Positions 26,201 to 32,519 of a stretch of DNA of 32,519 nucleotides are shown here, piece after piece. This DNA comes from Opitutaceae bacterium (GTDB lineage Bacteria > Verrucomicrobiota > Verrucomicrobiia > Opitutales > Opitutaceae): contig JAHFTC010000024.1 of NCBI GenBank assembly GCA_023269585.1, positions 1 to 32,519 on the forward strand. Direction: 5' to 3'. Numbering within the stretch: the first letter of the stretch is position 1; every line of letters starts with the position of its first letter. The notes below the pieces were generated by a model. That model saw only the letters and a list, made by a program, of their open reading frames with translations. It had not been told where the DNA came from and made no database searches. Both the position numbers and the translations under genes were made by a program.

Positions 26201-26943
26201 GAGGCGGACAATTCGGTGGGCTCGTAGCCGAGCATCGTGAAGTACCGCGGGCTGTAATGCGCTGTGCCGTTGGCGAAATCCAGGTCGTAGACGCCGTCGG
26301 TGGCGGCCTCGAGGGCGAGGGCCAGGCGTTGCTCGCTCTCGCGCAGCGCGGTCTCCGCGCGGAGTTGGTCAGTGCGTGCGGCCTCTCCGAGCACGCGGGC
26401 GCGGCGGACCTCCTCGTTGGTCAGCCAGAGCGCCAACGCGACGATGGCGAGGTTGAGCAGGATCGCGGAGGCGGTGGAGCCGGGGGTGTGGGTTACCTGC
26501 GACGGGGGCACGAGGCCGGCGGCGGAGGCTGCGACCAGCCAGATCAGCCACCCGCCCGCAGCCAGCGCGCAGGCCACTCCGGCCCGTGCGCCCAGCAGCA
26601 CACCCGCGAGGAGCACGGTGGGCACGAGATGGCCGATCGCCGGCGCACCCAGACCGCCCGCGGTCCACGAAAGCGCACAGACGAGCACGAGGTTGCCACC
26701 GACGAAAAGCCAGGCGCCCACGCGGGCGTATCCGCGGTGCGCCACCAGGTGGGTCAGGAGGCAGAGCAGGTTCGCCGCGCCGATGATCGCGACCCACCGG
26801 GGCCATGCGACCGGCAGCGTGTAGACCTGCAGCAGCATCAGCCCCGTGACGGTGAGCGCGAAGCCGCGCACGAGCGTCGCCAGCTGGCGCGGGAGCGGGG
26901 CCGAGCCGGACTCGGCTGCGGGAAGAGATGGGGTGGCGGGCAA
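23296..26943 (-). CDS. Hybrid histidine kinase with multi-spanning membrane sensor and five PAS domains
   Basis: About 1215 residues. N-terminal ~20-195 is a membrane sensor of six or so helices (FALTVTGLMLLQVY, WVAIIGAANLLCLL, AWLFVGGNLVLVCALSW, IGHLVPTVLLAGVLLGA, ACALAAGGWLIWLVAASAA, ASAILLNLAIVALALWL), MASE-like in layout. Five PAS domains start near 206, 336, 462, 595 and 721, each ending in a D-(I/V)-T-(E/D)-(H/R) motif. HisKA H860 in GGVAHDFNNLLV, HATPase boxes (NLVVNARDAMP, DTGTGI, GTGLGLST), receiver D1150 in LSDVVMPGG with KPF. The start is uncertain: the first codon in frame is a TTG at 26943, only 4 bp after the upstream kinase gene stops, so translation is probably coupled to it. 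No DNA-binding output. Confidence 0.9.
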   Translation of the reverse strand: MPATPSLPAAESGSAPLPRQLATLVRGFALTVTGLMLLQVYTLPVAWPRWVAIIGAANLLCLLTHLVAHRGYARVGAWLFVGGNLVLVCALSWTAGGLGAPAIGHLVPTVLLAGVLLGARAGVACALAAGGWLIWLVAASAAGLVPPSQVTHTPGSTASAILLNLAIVALALWLTNEEVRRARVLGEAARTDQLRAETALRESEQRLALALEAATDGVYDLDFANGTAHYSPRYFTMLGYEPTELSASLETWRSLLHPDDRPVAEKAMARYFGRQAEEHSIETRLRAKDGSWRWMLSRGRLTGRDPAGNPLRLIGTHVDITEHKLAELALCRAKDFAERLIATANALIICLDTKGGIIVFNATAEAVTGYTAAELAGRNWFETLVPRDRYPHVWAEFERLAAGGLPEHFENPILTKDGRERIIVWRNGALREASGIVGTISFGIDITERRQTEHALAKERDLVARLVETSPSGILVVDLAGEVVFANAEAERILDLRRDPARDNLYAPAEWDLCQPDGSPVPEAERTFRRVLATGRPVRGIHHLLQWQSGRRVLLTINAAPLFDPRGKAEGVVATIEDITDRQLADDLLRENEERLRSIVDHAPFGSHLYGLQPDGRLVFRGANASADTILHLDHRALVGRDILEAFPGLHGTDIPETYRRVVTEARPYHCAQVRYDEGGISGAFDVHALPIGRGRVVVFFVDITERERAAAALRQSEEQFRLLFNAGNDALFVHGFGPDGRPDCFSQVNDIACQLLGYTREELLAKFPADLNAPDWADREPAIVARLRQEHHALFDMQVVARNGRRIPVEINARVFELGGRPTVLSVLRDVTERHRLEEQLRQAQKMEVFGQLAGGVAHDFNNLLVAIIGNADLLLEAPTLTDHAREQLEQIQGAGRRAAALTRQLLLFARKQPCLPAPCDLRTIVADHVKLLRRIIGENIELAVEPAPEPLPILADINMVEQIAMNLVVNARDAMPRGGTLTLRTGRATLDETAAARCLCSPGDYATLLVQDTGTGIAAELRQRIFEPFFTTKPTGQGTGLGLSTVLAIVQQHRGGLALESEVGRGTSFHVYLPLAAAAGAPAPALSLALGASRPAVVLVVEDDAAVRTIIDRTLKKAGYRVLLATSGTEGLALLGQEAAAVDLVLSDVVMPGGVDGAELAERVAARWPRLPVLLMSGYVKDVETAARPMLQKPFSTAQLLAFVQNGLARAAG

Positions 26944-26947
26944 GGGG

Positions 26948-29900
26948 TTATCGACGGTGGCGAGCGAGACTGGCGCGGAGCGCCTGGGTGAGGGTCACGT
27001 AGTCGAAGGGTTTCGCGAGGTAGGTGGCGTCGGGCAGCATCGGGGTGGTGCGGGCGGCGTCGCCGCTGTAGCCGGAAATCACGAGGATGCTTAGGTCGGG
27101 TTGCTCGGCATGCAACTGCTGAGCGAGCTCGAGGCCGTTGCGGCCGCCCGGCATGACGACGTCGGTGATGAGGGCCGCGATGGGCGGGTGCTGACCGCGC
27201 CAGAGAGCAAGGGCATCGTCGACGGTGGCCGCCTCGAGGATGTGGTAACCGTCGCGGCGCAGGGTAAGGCTCATGGTCTGGTGGGCGACGGCGTCGTCCT
27301 CGACCAGGAGGATGGTCTCGGTGCCGTGGGTGGGGGCCGCGGTGGGGGGCACGGCCGTCGCGGCCGGTTCGCTCTCGTCCGGGGCGAAGGGCAGGTAGAC
27401 GCGGAAGGTGCTGCCTTTGCCGGGGGCACTCTCGACCTCGATCCAGCCCTTGTGCTGTTTGACGATGCTGAAGACGGTGGCCAGTCCGAGGCCGGTGCCC
27501 CGGCCGGGCTCCTTGGTGGTGAAGAACGGCTCGAAGAGATGCCGGCGCGTGGCGGGCTCCATGCCGCAGCCGGTGTCGCGCACGGCGAGCTCCAGGAACC
27601 GGCCGGGCCGGGCCTCGGGGTGGGCGCCGGAGGGACCGGCGAAGTTTGCCGCAGTGGTGGAGATCCGGAGACGGCCGCCGGCCGGCATGGCGTCGCGGGC
27701 GTTGACGCAGAGGTTCATCACGACCTGGTCGATCATGCCGGGGTCGGCGAAGAGCGGCGGGAGGCCCGCGGCGAGCGCCGTCTCGATCTCGATTTGCTCG
27801 CCGAGCAGGCGGCGGAGCATCTTGAGCAGGTGCTCGAGCTGGTCGTTGAACTCGATCCGTGCCGGCTGCATCGCCTGCCGGCGGCTGAACACGAGCAGCT
27901 GGCGGGTGAGGGCGGCGGCGCGTTTGGCCTCGTGCTCGAGCTCCCGCAACGATTCCACGGTCTCGGGCCGGAGGTTCTCCTCGGTGCGCAGCAGCGAGAG
28001 GTTCATCAGGATCGCCACGAGGATGTTGTTGTAGTCGTGGGCGACACCGCCGGCGAGCTGGCCGACCGCCTCCATCTTCTGTGCCTGCTGGAGCTGCTGT
28101 TCGAGCCGGTGCTTCTCGGTGATGTCGCGCACGAGGCAGGCGAAGCGGCCGGCGGAGGGTTGGAAGGCCACGATCTCGAAATGGCGGTCGAGCTCGGCGG
28201 AGAAATCCTCGAAACGTTCCGGCCTGCCGGTGAGCGCGACCTGCCCGTAGCGCTCGATCCACTTCTCCTCGATCGCCGGGAACACCTCGCGCACGCACCG
28301 GCCGACGATCGCGGCGGCCGGGCGGCCGATGAGCTTCTCGAAGGCGGGGTTGGCGGCGAGGAACCGGTAGTCGACCGGCCGGCCGGCGGCGTCGCACACG
28401 ATCTCGTGCAGGGCGAAGCCGTCGAGCATCTGGGCGAAGAGCATCTGGTAGCGCTCCTCGCTGGTGTGCGCCTCGGTGGTGTCGAGGACGAAGCCCTCGC
28501 AGCCCGTGAGCTGGCCGGCGGCCCGCACGAGGTGGGCGGTGAAACTGAAATGGGCCGGGGCGCCATCGGCCCGGGTGGTGCGGAACTCGCCGCCGACGAA
28601 CTCCTCGCCGCAGGCCAGGCGCTGGAGGATTTCGCTCGCACCCGGGCGGGCGGCCTCGCTGAGCAGCTCCACGAAGGGCCGGCCGCGCACCGCCGCGAGC
28701 GAGGGCTGGTCGAGGAGGTGGAGCAGCGCGCTGTTGGCGTGGCGGAGGCGGTCGTGCGTATCGAGGAGGAAGTAGCCGGCGTTGGTGTTCTCGAGCGTCT
28801 CGCTCATGCGCGCCTCGTTTTCGCGCAGCGCGTCCTCGAGGCGTTTGCGCTCGGTGATGTCCGAGGCGAGCACGAGCACGGCGGCCTGGGTGCCGAAGGC
28901 GACGGGCACCGCCACGGCCGAGCAGACCACGCCGGAGCGGTCGGGCCGCTGGAAACGCAGCTCGGTGGCGAGGGCCTCGGTGTTCGCCTCGGCCCGGGTG
29001 AGCAGCCCGGTGAGGGCATCGAGCGCGTCGGCATGCACGTGTTGCCAGATGTTGGAGCCGACGAGACGGGCCGGCTGGGCGGCACCGAAGAGGCGGGCGG
29101 CGGCGGGGTTGGCGTAGGTGAAACGGCCGTTCACCAGCGAGAAGATGGCGACGGGGGCGACTTCGACGAGGGTGCGGTAACGCGCTTCGCTCTCCTCCAG
29201 CGCGGCCAGCATCTGGCGGCGTTCGGTGATGTCGACCAGCAGCGCGAGGGTCGCGGGCTGCCCGTTGAAGGCGATGCGGGTGGCGATGGATTCGCAGGTG
29301 AGGTGGCTGCCGTCGACCCGGCGCAGCTCGAGCTCGGCGGGCGGGTTGGTGCCGCCGGCGGCGGCGTGGGACTCGCGGGCCACCACCGCTCCGAGGGACG
29401 AGGCGTGGATGTGCAGGCGGATGTCGATGCCGGCCGCGGTGGTGCGCTCGTCGTAGCCGAAGAGGCGCAGGGCGGCCGGATTGGCGTAGAGGCACTGGTT
29501 GAGATTGTGGACGACGACCGCGACCGGGGCGCGCTCGATGAGCGTGCGGAAGCGTTGTTCGCTCTCGGCGAGCGCCTGCTCAGTGCGGCGTTGCGCGGTG
29601 ATGTCCTCCTTGATGGCGATGAAGCGCACGATGGCGCCCGAGCCGTCGCGCACGGGGCTGATGCGCGCATCCTCCCAGAAGGATTCGCCGTTCTTGCGGC
29701 GGTTGTGGAACACGCCGTGCCACTCCTGCCCGGCGAGGATCGTCGCCCACAGCTCCCGGTAAAATTCCTTCGGGGCCTCGCCGGAGGCGAGCAGGCGCGG
29801 GGTCTGGCCCCGGGCCTCGGCGGCGGTGTAGCCGGTGACGGCGGTGAAGCGGGCGTTGACGTATTCGATCGTCCCCTTCGCATCGGTGATGACGACCACG

Positions 29901-31096
29901 GCCGGGCTCTGCTCCACGGCGCGGGAAAGCAGGCGCAACTGGAGGTCCTCGGCGTTGCGGGTGGTGATGTCCTCGCCGAGGCTGGTGACGCCCACGGGCG
30001 TGCCGCCGGCGTCGGACACCAGGGTGTGGACCCAGGAGATGAGGCGTTCGCCGCCGGCGTGAGCCACGAGATGGCCCACGGATTTGACGTGCGGGACCCG
30101 CCCTTCCGCCAGCCGCCGGAAGACCTCCTCGGCGGCGGGACGGTGGGCATGGGGCACGAAGACCTCGAAGAAATTGTGCCCCGCGCTGCGTTCGGCGGGG
30201 CGGCCGCTGAGGGCCTGTAGCGCCGGATTGGTGGCGGTGACGGTGCCGTCGAGCGTGCAGGTGACGGCGACGAGCGGGAGTTGTTCGATGAGCTGGCGGT
30301 TGCGCCGTTCGCTTTCGGCCAGCGCGAGGTGCGCGGCCTCCTGGGCCCCGATCGCGCGGCGGAGGAGTCGATGCCCGCCGCCGATGCCCACCAGACCGCC
30401 CACGAGCAGCAGTGCGTGGAAGAGCAGGGAGTCGCGGTTGTGCTGCCGGGCGGTGGCGTAGTAGGGGGCGAGCGGGACGGTGGTGCTGAGGCCCCCGCGG
30501 ATGTCACCCTCGCGGTAGCCTTGGGCGGCGTGGCATTTCAGGCAGCTGGCCTCGGTGACGAACGGCCGCATGAGGCGCAGTGCCGGTTCGCCGCGGTAGG
30601 CGACGACCTCGGCCACTTCGCGGCTGCCGTGCTCAAAGGTACGCAGCGCCGCAGCCTCCCACTCGTCTGCGGCGTTTTCCGGGCGCAGGGGGTTGAGGCT
30701 GGTGAGGTGCGCGCGGGTGCCGTACTCGGCTTGTCCGAGTTCGTGGACCATCCGGGTCATGTAGGCGGGATTGACGAGGGTCAGGGCCTTTCCATCGGTG
30801 GTGACCACGTCGCGTTGGGGCAGGTCGGCGAGGTAGGGATTGGGCGGAGTCGCCTCGGTGGGGGGCACGTAGACCCCTCCCTGCTGTGAACACCAGCGGC
30901 GGTAGAGCAGATCCTTCTGGTACGAGGCCAGCGCCTCCGCCCGGGCGTAGGTCTCCGCTTCGGTCCGGTGGCCCCGCAGCGCCAGCCCGAGGGAGCAGCC
31001 GAGGAGGGCGAGCCAAACGGCCGCGCTCCCCCAGGTGAGGAGGGCAAGTTTCGTGAGCAGGTGGCTGCGACGGGGGAGGGGGGAGGGGGACGACAT
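26948..31096 (-). CDS. Hybrid histidine kinase with c-type haem (Tll0287-like) sensor and six PAS domains
   Basis: About 1382 residues from the ATG at 31096 (TGGAG a few bases upstream); the frame is open to 31489 but without signal features. Membrane helix ~14-40 (LLTWGSAAVWLALLGCSLGL), periplasmic Tll0287/DUF3365-like domain (YLADLPQRDVVTTDGKALTL, NPAYMTRMVHEL, TSLNPLRPENAADEWE) ending in CLKCHAAQG with the haem-binding motif C185-L-K-C188-H189, and a second helix ~222-240. Six PAS domains start near 265, 389, 515, 639, 763 and 882. HisKA H1020 in GGVAHDYNNILV, HATPase boxes (NLCVNARDAMP, DTGCGM, GTGLGLAT), receiver D1312 in ITDVVMPGG with KPF. Likely a redox, gas or quinone sensor. First gene of a pair with the downstream five-PAS kinase (4-bp gap). 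Divergent from the carbonic anhydrase gene. Confidence 0.92.
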   Translation of the reverse strand: MSSPSPLPRRSHLLTKLALLTWGSAAVWLALLGCSLGLALRGHRTEAETYARAEALASYQKDLLYRRWCSQQGGVYVPPTEATPPNPYLADLPQRDVVTTDGKALTLVNPAYMTRMVHELGQAEYGTRAHLTSLNPLRPENAADEWEAAALRTFEHGSREVAEVVAYRGEPALRLMRPFVTEASCLKCHAAQGYREGDIRGGLSTTVPLAPYYATARQHNRDSLLFHALLLVGGLVGIGGGHRLLRRAIGAQEAAHLALAESERRNRQLIEQLPLVAVTCTLDGTVTATNPALQALSGRPAERSAGHNFFEVFVPHAHRPAAEEVFRRLAEGRVPHVKSVGHLVAHAGGERLISWVHTLVSDAGGTPVGVTSLGEDITTRNAEDLQLRLLSRAVEQSPAVVVITDAKGTIEYVNARFTAVTGYTAAEARGQTPRLLASGEAPKEFYRELWATILAGQEWHGVFHNRRKNGESFWEDARISPVRDGSGAIVRFIAIKEDITAQRRTEQALAESEQRFRTLIERAPVAVVVHNLNQCLYANPAALRLFGYDERTTAAGIDIRLHIHASSLGAVVARESHAAAGGTNPPAELELRRVDGSHLTCESIATRIAFNGQPATLALLVDITERRQMLAALEESEARYRTLVEVAPVAIFSLVNGRFTYANPAAARLFGAAQPARLVGSNIWQHVHADALDALTGLLTRAEANTEALATELRFQRPDRSGVVCSAVAVPVAFGTQAAVLVLASDITERKRLEDALRENEARMSETLENTNAGYFLLDTHDRLRHANSALLHLLDQPSLAAVRGRPFVELLSEAARPGASEILQRLACGEEFVGGEFRTTRADGAPAHFSFTAHLVRAAGQLTGCEGFVLDTTEAHTSEERYQMLFAQMLDGFALHEIVCDAAGRPVDYRFLAANPAFEKLIGRPAAAIVGRCVREVFPAIEEKWIERYGQVALTGRPERFEDFSAELDRHFEIVAFQPSAGRFACLVRDITEKHRLEQQLQQAQKMEAVGQLAGGVAHDYNNILVAILMNLSLLRTEENLRPETVESLRELEHEAKRAAALTRQLLVFSRRQAMQPARIEFNDQLEHLLKMLRRLLGEQIEIETALAAGLPPLFADPGMIDQVVMNLCVNARDAMPAGGRLRISTTAANFAGPSGAHPEARPGRFLELAVRDTGCGMEPATRRHLFEPFFTTKEPGRGTGLGLATVFSIVKQHKGWIEVESAPGKGSTFRVYLPFAPDESEPAATAVPPTAAPTHGTETILLVEDDAVAHQTMSLTLRRDGYHILEAATVDDALALWRGQHPPIAALITDVVMPGGRNGLELAQQLHAEQPDLSILVISGYSGDAARTTPMLPDATYLAKPFDYVTLTQALRASLARHRR

Positions 31097-31491
31097 GGGC
31101 TCCAGATCCACTGCGCTGTCTCGCAGGGGTGCGAGACGGGCGACGAGCGTATGATCGGACGGCTGCGGGGCAAATTTGAGGCGTTTTTTCGTCTTCTGCC
31201 GTGGGGGAGGCGACCGGAGGGGGTGCTTGTCCGGAGATTCCGGACAGACCTTAAGGGTTTTCCGGCCGCAAGATTGGCGCGAAAACGCCGATACGTCCCG
31301 CCTATGCAGTTGATCGCAGCGCGCCGAGGCTGGTGCCGGGTGTTCGGATCGACGCTGGGAAGGATGCTTCCCGGCGCCGCCCGTTCCGCGCTCCTGGCGC
31401 TGGCCCCCGCCGGCAGGCTGCGGAGGCACCCGTCTGCCGCATCGGGCCGCCGGCTTTCTTGATTCGCCCGCCCACCCACCCGCACCCAACG
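31097..31491. other. 395-bp divergent gap with operator-like palindrome
   Basis: Separates the haem-sensor kinase gene and the carbonic anhydrase gene. It contains the perfect dyad TGTCCGGA-GAT-TCCGGACA, the palindrome CCTTAAGG just after it, and an AT-richer patch (GGCGTTTTTTCGTC near 31178). Open frames through it lack protein-like features. It must hold both promoters; I cannot fix their positions. Confidence 0.5.
31228..31246. promoter_or_regulatory. Perfect 8-bp dyad TGTCCGGA-GAT-TCCGGACA
   Basis: Perfect inverted repeat with a 3-base spacer, 19 bp in all, a size and symmetry suited to a dimeric helix-turn-helix repressor. It is 132 bp from the kinase start and 246 bp from the carbonic anhydrase start. 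Followed at 31250-31257 by CCTTAAGG. Regulator unknown. Confidence 0.45.
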
Positions 31492-32175
31492 ATGAAATCG
31501 CTCCGTCACCCGCCTGTGCTTACCGCCGCCCTCGCCGGCGTTTTCCTCTTTTTCGTGAACCTCTCTGCCGCGACGGCGCCCCAGGCGGCGTCGCCCGCCG
31601 TGGCGCCGGAAGCCGCCCTCGCCCGGCTGACGGAGGGCAACCAGCGTTTCGTGGCGGGAGCACTCACCCATCCGGGGCAGGACGTCGACCGTCGGCAGGA
31701 GACCGCGCAGGGCCAGCATCCCTTCGCGATCGTGCTCACCTGCGCGGACTCCCGCCTCGCGCCCGAGATCCTCTTCGACCAGGGCCTCGGCGACCTCTTT
31801 GTCGTGCGCAACGCCGGCAACCTCGCCGACGATCACGTGCTGGGCAGTCTCGAATACGCGGTCGAGCACCTGCACGCCTCGCTGATCGTCGTGCTCGGCC
31901 ACACCAAGTGCGGCGCCATTTCCGCCGCGGTCGCGGGCGGTGAGGCCCCCGGGCACATCAAGAGCATCGTCGAGGACCTCGCCGACGCCGTCTCGATGGC
32001 GAAGAAGAAGCCCGGCGATCCGGTCGACCACGCGGTGCGCATCAACGCGAAGCTCACTGCCGCCGGGATCGGCGCCTCCGCCCCGATCCTCGCCGAGGCG
32101 GTGAAGGCCGGCCACGTGCAGGTGGTCGCCGCCCGCTACGACCTCGCGACCGGCACGGTCGAATTTCTCCAATAA
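31492..32175 (+). CDS. Exported beta-carbonic anhydrase
   Basis: Interconverts CO2 and bicarbonate. 227 residues; the ATG at 31492 gives a signal peptide (SLRHPPVLTAALAGVFLFFV, then NLSAATA), so it is periplasmic. Beta-class features: NQRFVAGALTHP, zinc ligand C84 with dyad D86/R88 in TCADSRLAPE, FDQGLGDLFVVRNAGN, EYAVEHLHASLIVVLGHTKC with H137 and C140, then a C-terminal helical half. The active site is complete (C84, H137, C140 for zinc). The open frame starts earlier (31333) but that part is not protein-like. A chemoreceptor gene begins 36 bp downstream, probably in the same transcript. Confidence 0.93.
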   Translation: MKSLRHPPVLTAALAGVFLFFVNLSAATAPQAASPAVAPEAALARLTEGNQRFVAGALTHPGQDVDRRQETAQGQHPFAIVLTCADSRLAPEILFDQGLGDLFVVRNAGNLADDHVLGSLEYAVEHLHASLIVVLGHTKCGAISAAVAGGEAPGHIKSIVEDLADAVSMAKKKPGDPVDHAVRINAKLTAAGIGASAPILAEAVKAGHVQVVAARYDLATGTVEFLQ

Positions 32176-32211
32176 TCCCAAACGTCACGAACCCCCGAAA
32201 AAGGACCAGTT

Positions 32212-32519
32212 ATGTTCAAGAACCTGAAGCTCGGAATGAAGCTCAACGGCTCGTTCCTCACCATCTCCGCCCTCACCCTCATCCTGGGTGCGCTCGCCAT
32301 ATTCAACATGGCCAAGGTCAAGGCTGTCGCCGACACGCTCGCCACCAAGAACGTGCCCGCCGTCGCCGTGGCCAACAACGTGGAGCGCAACGCGCTCAAG
32401 ACCATGTATGATGTACGCGGTTATGCGTTCACCGACGAGAAGGAGTACCTCGAAAAGGGCCGGACGAGCCTCGCCGAGGTGAAGAAATTCATTCGCGACG
32501 CGGCGGCCCACGCCGCGAA
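32212..32519 (+). CDS. Methyl-accepting chemotaxis protein, N-terminal part (cut by window edge)
   Basis: Reads MFKNLKLGMKLNGSFLTISA, a short cytoplasmic head and first membrane helix (FLTISALTLILGALAIFNM), followed by the start of a periplasmic four-helix-bundle ligand-binding domain (VPAVAVANNVERNALKTMYD, VRGYAFTDEKEYLEKG). AAGGA stands about 9 bases before the ATG. Only 102 codons are inside the window, so HAMP and signalling domains are not seen; the call rests on the typical MCP head. It closely follows the carbonic anhydrase gene. Confidence 0.8.
   Translation, partial: MFKNLKLGMKLNGSFLTISALTLILGALAIFNMAKVKAVADTLATKNVPAVAVANNVERNALKTMYDVRGYAFTDEKEYLEKGRTSLAEVKKFIRDAAAHAA

Noticed and set aside
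27101..30220. 1039-codon plus-strand frame over the haem-sensor kinase
   Set aside because: Antisense shadow of PAS/kinase coding sequence; repeats of Gly/Glu/Val/His without fold signals.

Overview
The window is high-GC DNA, about 32.5 kb, from a free-living Gram-negative bacterium. The best guess is Verrucomicrobiota, close to Opitutaceae. This rests on the gene mix (eukaryote-type UDP-sugar pyrophosphorylase beside a phosphohexomutase, GH10 xylanase, many very large hybrid histidine kinases), many exported proteins and lipoproteins, few clear Shine-Dalgarno sites, and intergenic repeats of the 'ACCAC(A/G)GAG', 'CTTCGACAAGCTCAGG' and REP types. It was judged by eye and not tested by a search. 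No rRNA, tRNA, CRISPR array, transposase or phage gene was seen.

Layout. (1) 1-6053, minus strand: two tandem paralogous beta-propeller sensor proteins, a complete hybrid kinase and downstream of it the N-terminal part of a second one cut by the window edge. (2) 6263-8730: a transglutaminase-like protease-fold protein (minus) divergent from an exported GH10 xylanase (plus). (3) 8989-10637: a tight set of four small exported or lipidated proteins of unknown function, two of the junctions being ATGA overlaps, followed by a repeat-rich gap. (4) 11008-12664: a membrane NERD-domain protein divergent from a DJ-1/PfpI protein. (5) 12983-16481: a UDP-sugar pyrophosphorylase and a phosphoglucomutase-type enzyme separated by a REPIN-like inverted REP pair; together they would turn hexose-6-phosphate into UDP-sugar. 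(6) 16741-18851: a PAP2-family membrane protein and an MGDG-synthase-like glycosyltransferase in convergent orientation, with a perfect hairpin and a 33-bp tandem repeat between their 3' ends, and a related sequence motif in front of both. (7) 19197-20350: a stand-alone sigma-region-4-like small protein and an exported MsrB. (8) 20519-31096: three more hybrid histidine kinases. One has a periplasmic-binding-protein-like sensor (plus). The other two are a tandem pair on minus: a six-PAS kinase with a c-type haem (CxxCH) Tll0287-like sensor, and a five-PAS kinase with a multi-spanning membrane sensor. (9) 31492-32519: an exported beta-carbonic anhydrase followed closely by the start of a methyl-accepting chemotaxis protein.

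Taken together the window is dominated by signal input (four complete hybrid kinases, one truncated propeller sensor, one chemoreceptor). No response regulator with a DNA-binding output is encoded here, so partners must lie elsewhere. The metabolic genes concern polysaccharide degradation, nucleotide-sugar supply, membrane glycolipids and envelope maintenance. Four intergenic gaps exceed 300 bp and are described as separate entries; three of them carry repeats or strong dyads and one an operator-like palindrome.
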